Positions 1-5,161 of a stretch of 5,369 bases of DNA are shown here, one piece after another; the first letter of the stretch is position 1, and each line of letters starts with the position of its first letter. The position numbers were made by a program, and so were the translations under genes. Location: contig CALEIO010000052.1 in assembly GCA_937875885.1 (NCBI GenBank), positions 1 through 5,369 of the forward strand, in the 5' to 3' direction. Below the pieces are notes generated by a model. The model ran no database searches. It was not told where the DNA came from and was given only the letters and a program-made list of their open reading frames with translations. The stretch is from an uncultured Clostridia bacterium (GTDB taxonomy: Bacteria; Bacillota; Clostridia; Oscillospirales; Acutalibacteraceae).

Positions 1-582
1 GAAAAGGGTGAATGGCAGCCTGACAGCGAGACCTCCTTCACGCCTGCACTTGTTAACCGCATTGACAGAAACACAAGCGGTATTGTCATATGCGCCAAAA
101 CGGCAGAAGCCCTCAGAGTACTCAATCAGAAAATGAAGGACAGAGAGCTGCACAAAATTTATCTTTGCCTTGTCCACGGCAAGCCTAAAAAGGACAGCGA
201 TATCCTTGAGGGTTACCTTGTAAAAGATGAGAAAAAGAACAAGGTTTTCGTGTCGAAAAAGCAGACACCCGACAGTAAATATATCAAGACAAAATATAAG
301 GTTCTCGGGTACCGTGACGGTCTGAGCCTTCTTGAGGTTGACCTGCTCACAGGCAGAACACATCAGATTAGAGTGCATATGGCATCTATAGGCAATCCTC
401 TTGCAGGTGACACCAAGTACGGTGGACACCCCTTGAGAATTAAGGGACACACAGGTCAGGCTCTTTATTCTTACAAACTTCAGTTTTCACATTTGGAGGA
501 CTCTCCCCTTGCCTACCTTTCCGGTAAAGAATTTACAGCAAAAAATATATGGTTTGAAAAAGACGGAAGAGTTAACATATAA
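1..582 (+). CDS. RluA-family 23S/tRNA pseudouridine synthase, 5'-truncated
   Basis: The frame is open from base 1 to the TAA at 580-582, giving 193 visible residues. The start lies outside the window, and the ATG at 133 is internal. The catalytic motif NRIDRNTSG is at residues 19-27 with the nucleophilic Asp at residue 22; the family norm is HRLDRDTSG. A second family motif, [13 protein letters not shown], is at residues 115-127, followed by [11 protein letters not shown]. Both belong to the RluA/RluC/RluD pseudouridine synthase fold, which isomerises uridine to pseudouridine in cytoplasmic RNA. An N-terminal S4 domain, common in this family, would lie upstream and cannot be seen. The specific RNA target cannot be assigned. 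The gene ends in a strong terminator and converges on pgeF, so it closes its transcription unit. Family assignment is firm; the subfamily is not. Confidence 0.93.
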   Translation, partial: EKGEWQPDSETSFTPALVNRIDRNTSGIVICAKTAEALRVLNQKMKDRELHKIYLCLVHGKPKKDSDILEGYLVKDEKKNKVFVSKKQTPDSKYIKTKYKVLGYRDGLSLLEVDLLTGRTHQIRVHMASIGNPLAGDTKYGGHPLRIKGHTGQALYSYKLQFSHLEDSPLAYLSGKEFTAKNIWFEKDGRVNI

Positions 583-590
583 CTCTTCCG
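564..590. terminator. Bidirectional intrinsic terminator between the RluA-family gene and pgeF
   Basis: A perfect 10-bp inverted repeat (564-573 with 581-590, extendable by an A-T pair) encloses a 5-7 nt loop. On the plus strand it is followed by CCTTG and a T-run at 596-601. Read on the minus strand it is followed by TCTTTTTC (complement of the A-run at 557-561). The hairpin overlaps the stop codon of the synthase gene. It can serve both converging genes. Confidence 0.85.
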
Positions 591-599
591 CCTTGTTTT

Positions 600-1430
600 T
601 TACTTATTAAGTGACATAAACGCTGCCATTGTACCACGTTTGCCGTTTGTAGCGCGATGCGACCAGAGCAGGTCTGCGTTGCACTGTGTGCACAGGTCAC
701 TTACGACAATGTTTTCTTCTTTGACTCCTGCTTTGATAAGAAGGAGTTTGTTTGCAAGTGCCAGGTCAATCATAAATTTATCGGGCTTTTGTGTGGGGAT
801 GATTACATCTGAATCTGCACCGAAAAGGTTCACAAAATTCTGTGCACAATCATCGCTGACTTCATAGCAGCATTTACCCACAACGGGACCTACTGCACAG
901 ATGAGGTCTTCTGGATTTACACCATACTCTGCTTTGAGATTTTCTACAACTTTGCGTGATATCTCGCCAACTGTGCCTCTCCATCCTGCATGGGCAAGTC
1001 CGATTGCGCGACCTTTTGAGTCAACAAAGAATACAGGTGTACAGTCAGCATAATAAGTTACAAGAGTAACCCCAGGGTCAGCTGTTATGAGAGCATCCAC
1101 AGAAAGCATATCCTTTGGCTTGTAAATACCGACACCGCGGTTTTCTGCTGTAACTTTTCTTACAACAGTCTCGTGCACCTGTGCAGATGCTGTCAGGGAT
1201 TCATACTCAAAGCCTGCAGCCTTGCAGAGTCTTTTGTAGTTTTCTGTAACGTTTTCATCGCTGTCTCCTCTGCCAAAAGAAAGATTCATAGATGTAAACT
1301 CACCCTGTGAAACTCCGCCAAGACGAGTGGAGAAAGCGTGACGGATAAACGGAAGTTCTGAAAGCTTATTGTATGTGAGAAAAGGAACTTCTCCTGTGTG
1401 GAGAGTCATTGTATCGGAATTAATATTCAT
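600..1430 (-). CDS. pgeF: Peptidoglycan editing factor PgeF (YfiH/laccase-domain, DUF152 family)
   Basis: This 276-residue protein has the usual length of the YfiH/YlmD family. Family motifs run in order: HAFSTRLGGVS (31-41), QVHE (84-87), VDALIT (111-116), YADCTPV (127-133), AHAGWRGT (146-153), then AVGPVVGKCCYEV and a C-terminal HRATNGKRGTMAAF. His86, Cys130 and His147 are the conserved metal/active-site triad. In E. coli the family member removes L-Ser wrongly placed at position 1 of muropeptide precursors; related proteins also show purine nucleoside phosphorylase/deaminase activity. It is cytoplasmic, with no signal peptide. I chose the ATG at 1430 because GAGGTGA sits 7 nt upstream of it. 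The TTG at 1436, two codons earlier, would lie only 1 nt from that site. The gene is monocistronic here: it ends at a shared terminator and has its own promoter. The family is certain; the in vivo reaction is inferred from homologues. Confidence 0.94.
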   Translation of the reverse strand: MNINSDTMTLHTGEVPFLTYNKLSELPFIRHAFSTRLGGVSQGEFTSMNLSFGRGDSDENVTENYKRLCKAAGFEYESLTASAQVHETVVRKVTAENRGVGIYKPKDMLSVDALITADPGVTLVTYYADCTPVFFVDSKGRAIGLAHAGWRGTVGEISRKVVENLKAEYGVNPEDLICAVGPVVGKCCYEVSDDCAQNFVNLFGADSDVIIPTQKPDKFMIDLALANKLLLIKAGVKEENIVVSDLCTQCNADLLWSHRATNGKRGTMAAFMSLNK

Positions 1431-1437
1431 AGTCAAA

Positions 1438-1444
1438 TCACCTC
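1438..1444 (-). promoter_or_regulatory. Shine-Dalgarno of pgeF, decides the start
   Basis: GAGGTGA on the minus strand lies 7 nt before the ATG at 1430 but only 1 nt before the TTG at 1436. The spacing favours the ATG. Confidence 0.8.
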
Positions 1445-1454
1445 ATATGAAAAC

Positions 1455-1483
1455 ATTATATATCAAAACATCTTGCAAGACAA
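1455..1483 (-). promoter_or_regulatory. Sigma-A-type promoter for pgeF
   Basis: On the minus strand the -35 is TTGTCT (1478-1483), the spacer is 17 nt, and the -10 is a perfect TATAAT (1455-1460). Transcription would start near 1448, only a few bases before the Shine-Dalgarno, giving a leader of about 18 nt. The -35 hexamer shares base 1478 with the -35 of the divergent promoter. Confidence 0.7.
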
Positions 1484-1501
1484 TAATATTCGTGATATAA
1501 T
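1473..1501 (+). promoter_or_regulatory. Extended -10 sigma-A-type promoter for the Cys-rich small protein
   Basis: TTGCAA (1473-1478), a 17-nt spacer, and TATAAT (1496-1501) preceded by TG at 1493-1494, which makes an extended -10. Transcription would start near 1508 and leave a leader of about 25 nt carrying GGAGGT. This is the best promoter match in the window. Confidence 0.78.
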
Positions 1502-1521
1502 TCCTATATTCAATGGATATC

Positions 1522-1527
1522 GGAGGT
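1522..1527 (+). promoter_or_regulatory. Shine-Dalgarno of the Cys-rich small protein, decides the start
   Basis: GGAGGT is 5 nt before the ATG at 1533. It sits downstream of the predicted transcription start near 1508, so the longer open frame beginning at 1398 cannot be the expressed start. Confidence 0.85.
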
Positions 1528-1532
1528 CCGAA

Positions 1533-1751
1533 ATGTTTAAGAGTAAAAACAAGTTTTTAGGAGCTAATATCCCCCACAGCTGTGACTACTGTCAGAACTG
1601 TGTTGTGGAAGGTGGCAAAAACTTCTGCAGATATAAAAAATCCATCAACAAAAGGGGCAAATGTTCAAGATTTGACTACAACCCCGTTATGAGAAAAGTA
1701 AGTGCACCCAAAGTTCTGGATACTTATGATGCAAGTGACTTTGCTCTGTAA
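1533..1751 (+). CDS. Small Cys-rich protein of unknown function, putative metal-binding
   Basis: 72 residues, soluble, with no signal peptide or membrane segment. Five cysteines are spaced HSC-DYC-QNC (Cys17, Cys20, Cys23), then FCRYKK (Cys32) and GKCSRFDYNP (Cys44). The C-x2-C-x2-C-x8-C-x11-C layout suggests a small zinc or Fe-S knuckle. The arrangement of a Cys cluster, a Cys-x-Tyr/Lys segment, and Cys-x2-Phe-x-Tyr-x-Pro followed by an Arg resembles short uncharacterised proteins I recall from Clostridia; that resemblance is from memory and has not been searched. The N-terminus is Lys-rich (FKSKNKF) and the tail is acidic. The start at 1533 is set by GGAGGT and the promoter at 1473-1501. 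The gene is monocistronic with its own strong promoter and terminator, divergent from pgeF. No function can be assigned. Confidence 0.85.
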   Translation: MFKSKNKFLGANIPHSCDYCQNCVVEGGKNFCRYKKSINKRGKCSRFDYNPVMRKVSAPKVLDTYDASDFAL

Positions 1752-1767
1752 AATAACAAAACAAACA

Positions 1768-1803
1768 AAAAGCCTTCTTCACAATACTGTGAGGAAGGCT
1801 TTT
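1768..1803. terminator. Bidirectional intrinsic terminator between converging small genes
   Basis: A 16-bp stem (1768-1783 with 1788-1803, one T-G wobble) closes a 4-nt loop ATAC. The stem ends in AAAA on one side and TTTT on the other, so it can work in both directions. It lies 17 nt after the Cys-rich gene stop and 5 nt beyond the stop of the HTH gene on the other strand. Confidence 0.88.
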
Positions 1804-1807
1804 CTGT

Positions 1808-2101
1808 TTAATAATAGCTTGCAATATGCTGAAGTTTTTCTTTTGCTTTCTTGATATGTCGGGTAACTGTGGAAGGATTGAGTGACAAGGTTTTTGCAAT
1901 GTCTTTCATCTTTCTGCCGTTTATGTAATGTTCAAGCAGGCAGTACCGCTGCATATCAGAAAGTTCTGCATATATGGCTTTGTGCAGAAAGCGCTTCATC
2001 TTTGTTTTTTCTGCACTGCTTGTGGAGCCGGAACGAGTGTAGGACAGATAAGAAAGCTTATCATAAACGGTATCATCCACAAAGGTTTCGTTACGCGGCA
2101 T
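1808..2101 (-). CDS. Sigma-70 region-4-like helix-turn-helix DNA-binding protein
   Basis: 97 residues. The C-terminal half looks like sigma-70 region 4: ELSDMQRYCLLEHYINGRKM (46-65), then the helix-turn-helix KDIAKTLSLNPSTVTRHIKK (66-85) and a basic tail. The N-terminal 40 residues contain YDKLSYLSYTRSGSTSSAEK and no region 2, so it is not a complete sigma factor. Such short sigma-like proteins occur in Clostridia and in phage or conjugative elements; no integrase or phage gene is visible here. A role as a transcription regulator is inferred from the fold. The Shine-Dalgarno AAGGAG (2109-2114) lies 7 nt before the ATG, inside the last codons of the upstream gene, and the two genes overlap by 11 nt (2091-2101), so translation is probably coupled. 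The target promoters are unknown. Confidence 0.8.
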   Translation of the reverse strand: MPRNETFVDDTVYDKLSYLSYTRSGSTSSAEKTKMKRFLHKAIYAELSDMQRYCLLEHYINGRKMKDIAKTLSLNPSTVTRHIKKAKEKLQHIASYY

Positions 2102-2306
2102 CTGCTTTCTCCTTTGCTATGCTTGCAAGGTAAGCTGCTGTCTGCATAACTTCGTAATATATAAGCTGAAGTTTGTGGATGTTATCCTCCAGAGTCCTTC
2201 TCTCGTTCATTGGTACAGTGGCAAGCTTTTCTTTCATTTTACCCAGATTACGCTTAATCTTGCGGGCTTCATCGTAATACTCTTGTGACCATTCTGAATA
2301 ATTCAT
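2091..2306 (-). CDS. Small helical (coiled-coil-like) protein, first gene of the HTH pair
   Basis: 71 residues, highly charged, with no Cys and no membrane segment. Residues 8-30 (QEYYDEARKIKRNLGKMKEK) and 35-66 read as two long helices with heptad-like hydrophobic spacing, separated by a VPMNER turn. This suggests a helical hairpin or dimerisation module. AAAGG (2316-2320) lies 9 nt before the ATG, an acceptable Shine-Dalgarno. Its stop overlaps the start of the sigma-region-4-like gene, so the two are almost certainly co-transcribed, and a partner or co-regulator role is the natural inference. I do not recognise the family and assign no function. Confidence 0.72.
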   Translation of the reverse strand: MNYSEWSQEYYDEARKIKRNLGKMKEKLATVPMNERRTLEDNIHKLQLIYYEVMQTAAYLASIAKEKADAA

Positions 2307-2376
2307 TTTTCATATCCTTTCGCTAAACATCATACTCTTAACAAATTGGGGCCGTATTCGTTACATAGAGTTCGGG

Positions 2377-2385
2377 TGTGGATAA
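2377..2385 (-). promoter_or_regulatory. Single consensus DnaA box
   Basis: The minus strand reads TTATCCACA, the exact 9-base DnaA box consensus. It lies about 70 bp upstream of the 71-residue gene and downstream of the candidate promoter. A single isolated box is not an origin. It may be a titration or regulatory site, or chance: an exact 9-mer on either strand is expected about once in 25 windows of this size. Confidence 0.35.
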
Positions 2386-2396
2386 CCCTCACATAT

Positions 2397-2425
2397 ATAC
2401 TAACAGAGAAATGATCAAAAATCAA
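2397..2425 (-). promoter_or_regulatory. Weak candidate promoter for the small helical/HTH gene pair
   Basis: On the minus strand TTGATT (2420-2425) is followed by a 17-nt spacer and TAGTAT (2397-2402), each 4/6 to consensus. It is the best-spaced match found in the gap and would give a leader of about 85 nt. Alternatives with TATATG at 2392-2397 are about as good. Confidence 0.3.
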
Positions 2426-2434
2426 TAGTTTTTT

Positions 2435-2447
2435 CGAATATTTGTTC
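2435..2447. promoter_or_regulatory. LexA/SOS-box-like sequence
   Basis: CGAATATTTGTTC matches 11 of 13 positions of the Gram-positive SOS box (CGAACRNRYGTTC); one half-site is perfect (GTTC) and the other has one mismatch. It lies just upstream of the weak promoter of the HTH pair. The region is AT-rich, so a chance match is quite possible. Confidence 0.2.
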
Positions 2448-2505
2448 TATTTTTTTAATAAAATCCAATTTTCAGGACTTTATAATTCAAACATTTACAT
2501 CAGAC

Positions 2506-2537
2506 AAAAAAACAAGCGCTGCTGAAAACAGCAACGC
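2506..2537 (-). terminator. Intrinsic terminator of the TypA-exonuclease operon
   Basis: Read on the minus strand, a 9-bp stem (2529-2537 with 2516-2524, one G-T wobble) closes a TTTT loop, followed by TTG and a run of seven T (2506-2512). It begins 15 nt after the exonuclease stop codon. Confidence 0.85.
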
Positions 2538-2552
2538 CTGATATGAATAAAT

Positions 2553-3437
2553 TCAGTTATTATCAGAAGAATCTGTCGTATCCTCTGTTTCATCAGCAGG
2601 GGTCAGCTCTACAATCTTCTTTGTAAAAACTATTCCCTCATACTTCTGCTTAACAAACACACGTCCGTCGAATTCCTTTTTGCAATCTGGACATACAAAA
2701 ACAGCTTTGAAGCTGTGGCTTCTCACATTCCACTTGGTTTTCTGCACACAGCGTACAGAGCACTCGGGACAATCAATGAACATTTTTGACCTGTCCACAA
2801 GGGGGCTTTTAAGGTCTGTGATGTGTTTTGCTTTGAATGTAAGCTTACGGTAGAATTCATTGTCGGTTGCATCCTCAACAAACTCATCAAAGATTGCTTT
2901 TTTGTAAAGCTTTTTGAAGCAAATGTAGCTTAGCTCTGCATCTGACAAAGCTCTGTGATGCTCAAACTCGGTGCTGACTGAAAGTAGCTCTGCACAGGTA
3001 GAAAGTCCAAGCTGTCTGGATGCACTTCCCACGCCAAGCACGTGCTCACAGTAACTCTGCAGGTCGCAGTAACGGCTCATAAAGCGGATTCTGTCTGCCC
3101 CTGTGAAGTAGTTGATATTCTCAAGCAATGCAAGTAAATCGGAGGTGCTCCAGGTCATCAGGATGCTGTCCCCCAGAAACTCTTCAAAAGCATTGAGAGC
3201 AGACTGAAAATCATACTTTGCCTTTGTAAGTTCATCGAATGTTATGTTGGTGAGCTTCTTTACATAGGGATTAAGAAATCTTCCGATTGAGGGCTTTACA
3301 AGCACACTGAATTTATCGATGACTTTTCTGTTGTCATCGATTTTCACTGCACCAAATTCAAATATCTCGTTAATATGCTTCTTGCGCTTCTTGCTATAGG
3401 CAGCATTCCACTCAAGATCGAGAATTACATAACTCAT
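2553..3437 (-). CDS. DEDDh 3'-5' exonuclease (RNase T/ExoIII domain) with C-terminal zinc ribbon
   Basis: 294 residues. The exonuclease domain covers about residues 1-180. ExoI is VILDLEW with Asp7 and Glu9, ExoII is TWSTSD with Asp100, and ExoIII is HHRALSDAE with His161 and Asp166. This completes the DEDDh two-metal set used to remove nucleotides from 3' ends. A linker follows, then a Cys4 zinc ribbon: CPEC (223-226) and CPDC (249-252), with an extra Cys at 230. The tail from 279 is acidic and probably disordered. The protein is cytoplasmic. The family includes KapD/ERI1-type RNases and DnaQ-type DNA exonucleases, so RNA versus DNA preference is open; the ribbon probably aids nucleic-acid binding. 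The ATG overlaps the TypA stop by 4 nt (ATGA), with only a weak Shine-Dalgarno (AGAAGG) 10 nt upstream, so it is probably translated by coupling with typA. Confidence 0.88.
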   Translation of the reverse strand: MSYVILDLEWNAAYSKKRKKHINEIFEFGAVKIDDNRKVIDKFSVLVKPSIGRFLNPYVKKLTNITFDELTKAKYDFQSALNAFEEFLGDSILMTWSTSDLLALLENINYFTGADRIRFMSRYCDLQSYCEHVLGVGSASRQLGLSTCAELLSVSTEFEHHRALSDAELSYICFKKLYKKAIFDEFVEDATDNEFYRKLTFKAKHITDLKSPLVDRSKMFIDCPECSVRCVQKTKWNVRSHSFKAVFVCPDCKKEFDGRVFVKQKYEGIVFTKKIVELTPADETEDTTDSSDNN

Positions 3438-5044
3438 TTACGGAAAGCCTTCTTCATTCTAAGTTCTTTGGAAAGAATTGTTTTTCTCATACGGATTGAC
3501 TCGGGTGTTACCTCTACAAGCTCATCATCTGCGATAAACTCAAGGCACTGCTCCAGAGACATAATTGTGGGAGGAGTAAGTTTGAGAGCATCGTCAGATC
3601 CTGAAGCACGGGTATTTGTCATATGCTTACGCTTACATACATTAACTGTCATATCCTCGGACTTGGGATTTTCGCCAACGATCATACCCTCGTAAACCTC
3701 TACGCCTGCGCTGATAAAGAGTCTGCCTCTTTCCTGTGCCTGATAAAGACCGTATGCTACACTCTCGCCTGATTCGTGTGCGATAAGAGAGCCTTTGTGA
3801 CGGGTGATGATCTCACCCTTCATAGGCTCGTAGGAATCGAACACACTGTTCATAATACCATTGCCGTTTGTGTCTGTAAGGAACTCGGGACGATATCCCA
3901 TAAGTCCACGGGAAGGAATTCTGAACTCGATGTGTGTCATATTACTGCCGGAACGTGCGCCCATATTGATAAGCTCTGCTTTTCTTGAACCGAGTTTCTC
4001 CATAACAGGACCAACATAGTTATCGGGCACTTCGATCATCAGGTACTCAATAGGCTCGCAGGTTACACCATCGATTACCTTTGTGATAACCTGGGGACGG
4101 GAAACCTGGAATTCGTAACCCTGACGGCGCATTGTTTCGATAAGGATAGACAGATGGAGTTCACCTCTGCCTGAAACCTTGAATGTATCTGTGGAGTCGG
4201 TTTCTTCTACGCGCAGAGCAACGTTTGTTTCAATCTCGCGGAAGAGTCTGTCTCGAAGATTTCTGGATGTAACAAACTTACCCTCTCTGCCTGCAAAGGG
4301 GCTGTTGTTAACGATAAAGTTCATAGAAACAGTAGGCTCGTCTATCTTTACAAAAGGCAGGGGGTCTACTACGTCAACAGCGCAGATGGTTTCGCCGATG
4401 TTAATATCGCCGATACCGCTTACGCAGACAATATCACCCACTGTGGCTGTTTCTGTTTCTACACGGTTAAGGCCCTGGTACTGGTAAAGTTTTGCAATCT
4501 TAACCTTTTTCTGGCTGCCGTCTGCACTGCAAAGCACAGCCTGCTGACCGGATTTTACAGTGCCACGCTCAACTCTGCCGATACCGATTCTACCAACATA
4601 TTCATCGTAGTCAATGTTGGAAAGGAGAAGCTGAAGTCCACCCTCTGCGTCACCCGAGGGAGCCGGTACTTCTTCGATAATCTTCTCAAAGAGGGGGCGC
4701 ATATCTGTACCGGGCTCGTTATAATCAAGCATAGCATAGCCTTCACGTGCGGAAGCATACACTACGGGGAATTCAAGCTGATCATCGTCTGCACCTCTTG
4801 AGTTGCCCCAGAGGATTCTGCCCTCATCGATACCGAAAATCAGGTCTTTGAGTCCCGCTTCATCGGCAGCCAATGCTGCCTCCTCGTCTGCAAACTCCTC
4901 GCCCATAGCTGGTGCGTTGAGCTCGTGTGTGTCGTTGTCTAAAGCCTCTGCCTTTGGGGCATCAATAGAGTTAGTCTGCGTATCTTCGGCTGTGGTGCCG
5001 ACAAGCTCCTCAGGAGCCATAAGGTTGATTTTTTCAGTAGCCAT
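3434..5044 (-). CDS. typA: TypA/BipA lacking its GTPase domain, fused in frame to an 83-residue acidic N-terminus (probable chimera)
   Basis: 536 residues. From residue 84 the protein is a standard Clostridia-type TypA/BipA, a ribosome-associated translational GTPase. It begins at GADDDQLEFPVVYASAREG, the segment just before and including the G5 region. The EF-Tu-like barrel follows (about 105-232), then domain III with FAGREGKFVTSRNLRDRL (250-267) and SGRGELHLSI (291-300), the EF-G domain-V-like part, and the BipA-specific C-terminus from KRKHMTNTRASGSDDALKLT (471) to the end. TypA is normally about 605-610 residues; the missing ~155 are the whole G domain up to G4, with no P-loop, no DTPGH and no NKID. 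In their place are residues 1-83, acidic and Ala/Glu/Asp-rich, of no recognised family. The break falls at about 4793-4800. The start has no Shine-Dalgarno. As written it could not hydrolyse GTP. I think the Clostridial gene is real and intact elsewhere, and that this 5' end is a join to another genome. Confidence 0.85.
   Translation of the reverse strand: MATEKINLMAPEELVGTTAEDTQTNSIDAPKAEALDNDTHELNAPAMGEEFADEEAALAADEAGLKDLIFGIDEGRILWGNSRGADDDQLEFPVVYASAREGYAMLDYNEPGTDMRPLFEKIIEEVPAPSGDAEGGLQLLLSNIDYDEYVGRIGIGRVERGTVKSGQQAVLCSADGSQKKVKIAKLYQYQGLNRVETETATVGDIVCVSGIGDINIGETICAVDVVDPLPFVKIDEPTVSMNFIVNNSPFAGREGKFVTSRNLRDRLFREIETNVALRVEETDSTDTFKVSGRGELHLSILIETMRRQGYEFQVSRPQVITKVIDGVTCEPIEYLMIEVPDNYVGPVMEKLGSRKAELINMGARSGSNMTHIEFRIPSRGLMGYRPEFLTDTNGNGIMNSVFDSYEPMKGEIITRHKGSLIAHESGESVAYGLYQAQERGRLFISAGVEVYEGMIVGENPKSEDMTVNVCKRKHMTNTRASGSDDALKLTPPTIMSLEQCLEFIADDELVEVTPESIRMRKTILSKELRMKKAFRK
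4796..5044 (-). other. Foreign 5' segment of the typA frame: N-terminus of an unidentified acidic protein
   Basis: This segment encodes residues 1-83 of the fused frame. Asp and Glu are abundant (about a quarter of residues), Ala is common, and Lys/Arg are few; there is no signal peptide and no membrane segment. The last stretch, AGLKDLIFGIDEGRILWGNS (63-82), looks like the start of a folded domain cut off at the junction. It does not align with any part of a TypA G domain. It is preceded by an A-rich leader without a Shine-Dalgarno and by LpxD. This fits the start of a Bacteroidota gene that continues in its own genome into sequence not present here. I cannot name the protein. Confidence 0.55.
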
Positions 5045-5161
5045 CGCTTACATAGTTTTAGATTGGTAACAATGAACGTGTGTACGCGGGCGGCGTACGC
5101 TCGCACGCACAAATTCACGCAAAGATAACAAATCTTTTCCTATAAACCTATTTTGCAATGA
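5045..5161. other. Intergenic region between LpxD and the fused frame, with GC-rich hairpin
   Basis: 117 bp in two parts. 5045-5078 and 5110-5161 are AT-rich, while 5079-5110 is a CG-dense island. It contains the hairpin GTACGC (5082-5087), loop GGGCG, GCGTAC (5093-5098), and an 8-base palindrome GCGTACGC (5093-5100). There is no T-tract beside the hairpin on either strand, so it is not a standard terminator. In the minus direction it would form part of a 5' leader. Confidence 0.5.
5120..5127 (-). promoter_or_regulatory. Candidate Bacteroidota-type -7 element
   Basis: The minus strand reads TATCTTTG, an exact TAnnTTTG, the -7 consensus of Bacteroidota housekeeping promoters. A clear -33 TTTG at about 19-21 nt upstream is not seen, so the promoter is only half supported. 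It would start transcription near 5113 toward the frame at 5044, with a leader of about 70 nt. Confidence 0.35.

Larger units (their letters stand above)
2307..2552. other. AT-rich intergenic region with terminator, weak promoter and candidate protein-binding motifs
   Basis: This 246-bp gap lies between two minus-strand genes and holds no convincing coding frame. It contains the exonuclease-gene terminator, a weak promoter for the small-gene pair, one consensus DnaA box and one LexA-box-like sequence. Runs of T and A (2429-2460) make it the most AT-rich stretch of the window. Confidence 0.6.

Noticed and set aside
1431..1436. TTG start of pgeF at 1436
   Set aside because: The Shine-Dalgarno would be only 1 nt away; the ATG at 1430 has a normal 7-nt spacing.
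1398..1532. Upstream extension of the Cys-rich gene frame to an ATG at 1398
   Set aside because: It overlaps the pgeF start and lies before the predicted transcription start. GGAGGT at 1522-1527 points to the ATG at 1533, and the extra residues resemble no protein.
1687..1899. Minus-strand 70-codon open frame across the terminator
   Set aside because: It spans a strong bidirectional terminator and overlaps two better-supported genes; the product is low-complexity with no motif.
2307..2552. Possible replication origin around the DnaA box
   Set aside because: Only one consensus box is present, there is no box cluster, and no dnaA, dnaN or replication initiator gene is nearby.
3375..3695. Plus-strand open frames opposite the exonuclease and TypA genes (also 3776-3988 and 4179-4487)
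   Set aside because: They are antisense shadows of strongly supported genes and have no motifs or initiation signals.
4803..5069. Plus-strand 88-codon open frame opposite the acidic N-terminus
   Set aside because: The Ser/Ala-rich composition is what the complement of an Asp/Glu/Ala-rich coding strand gives. There is no Shine-Dalgarno and no recognisable domain.
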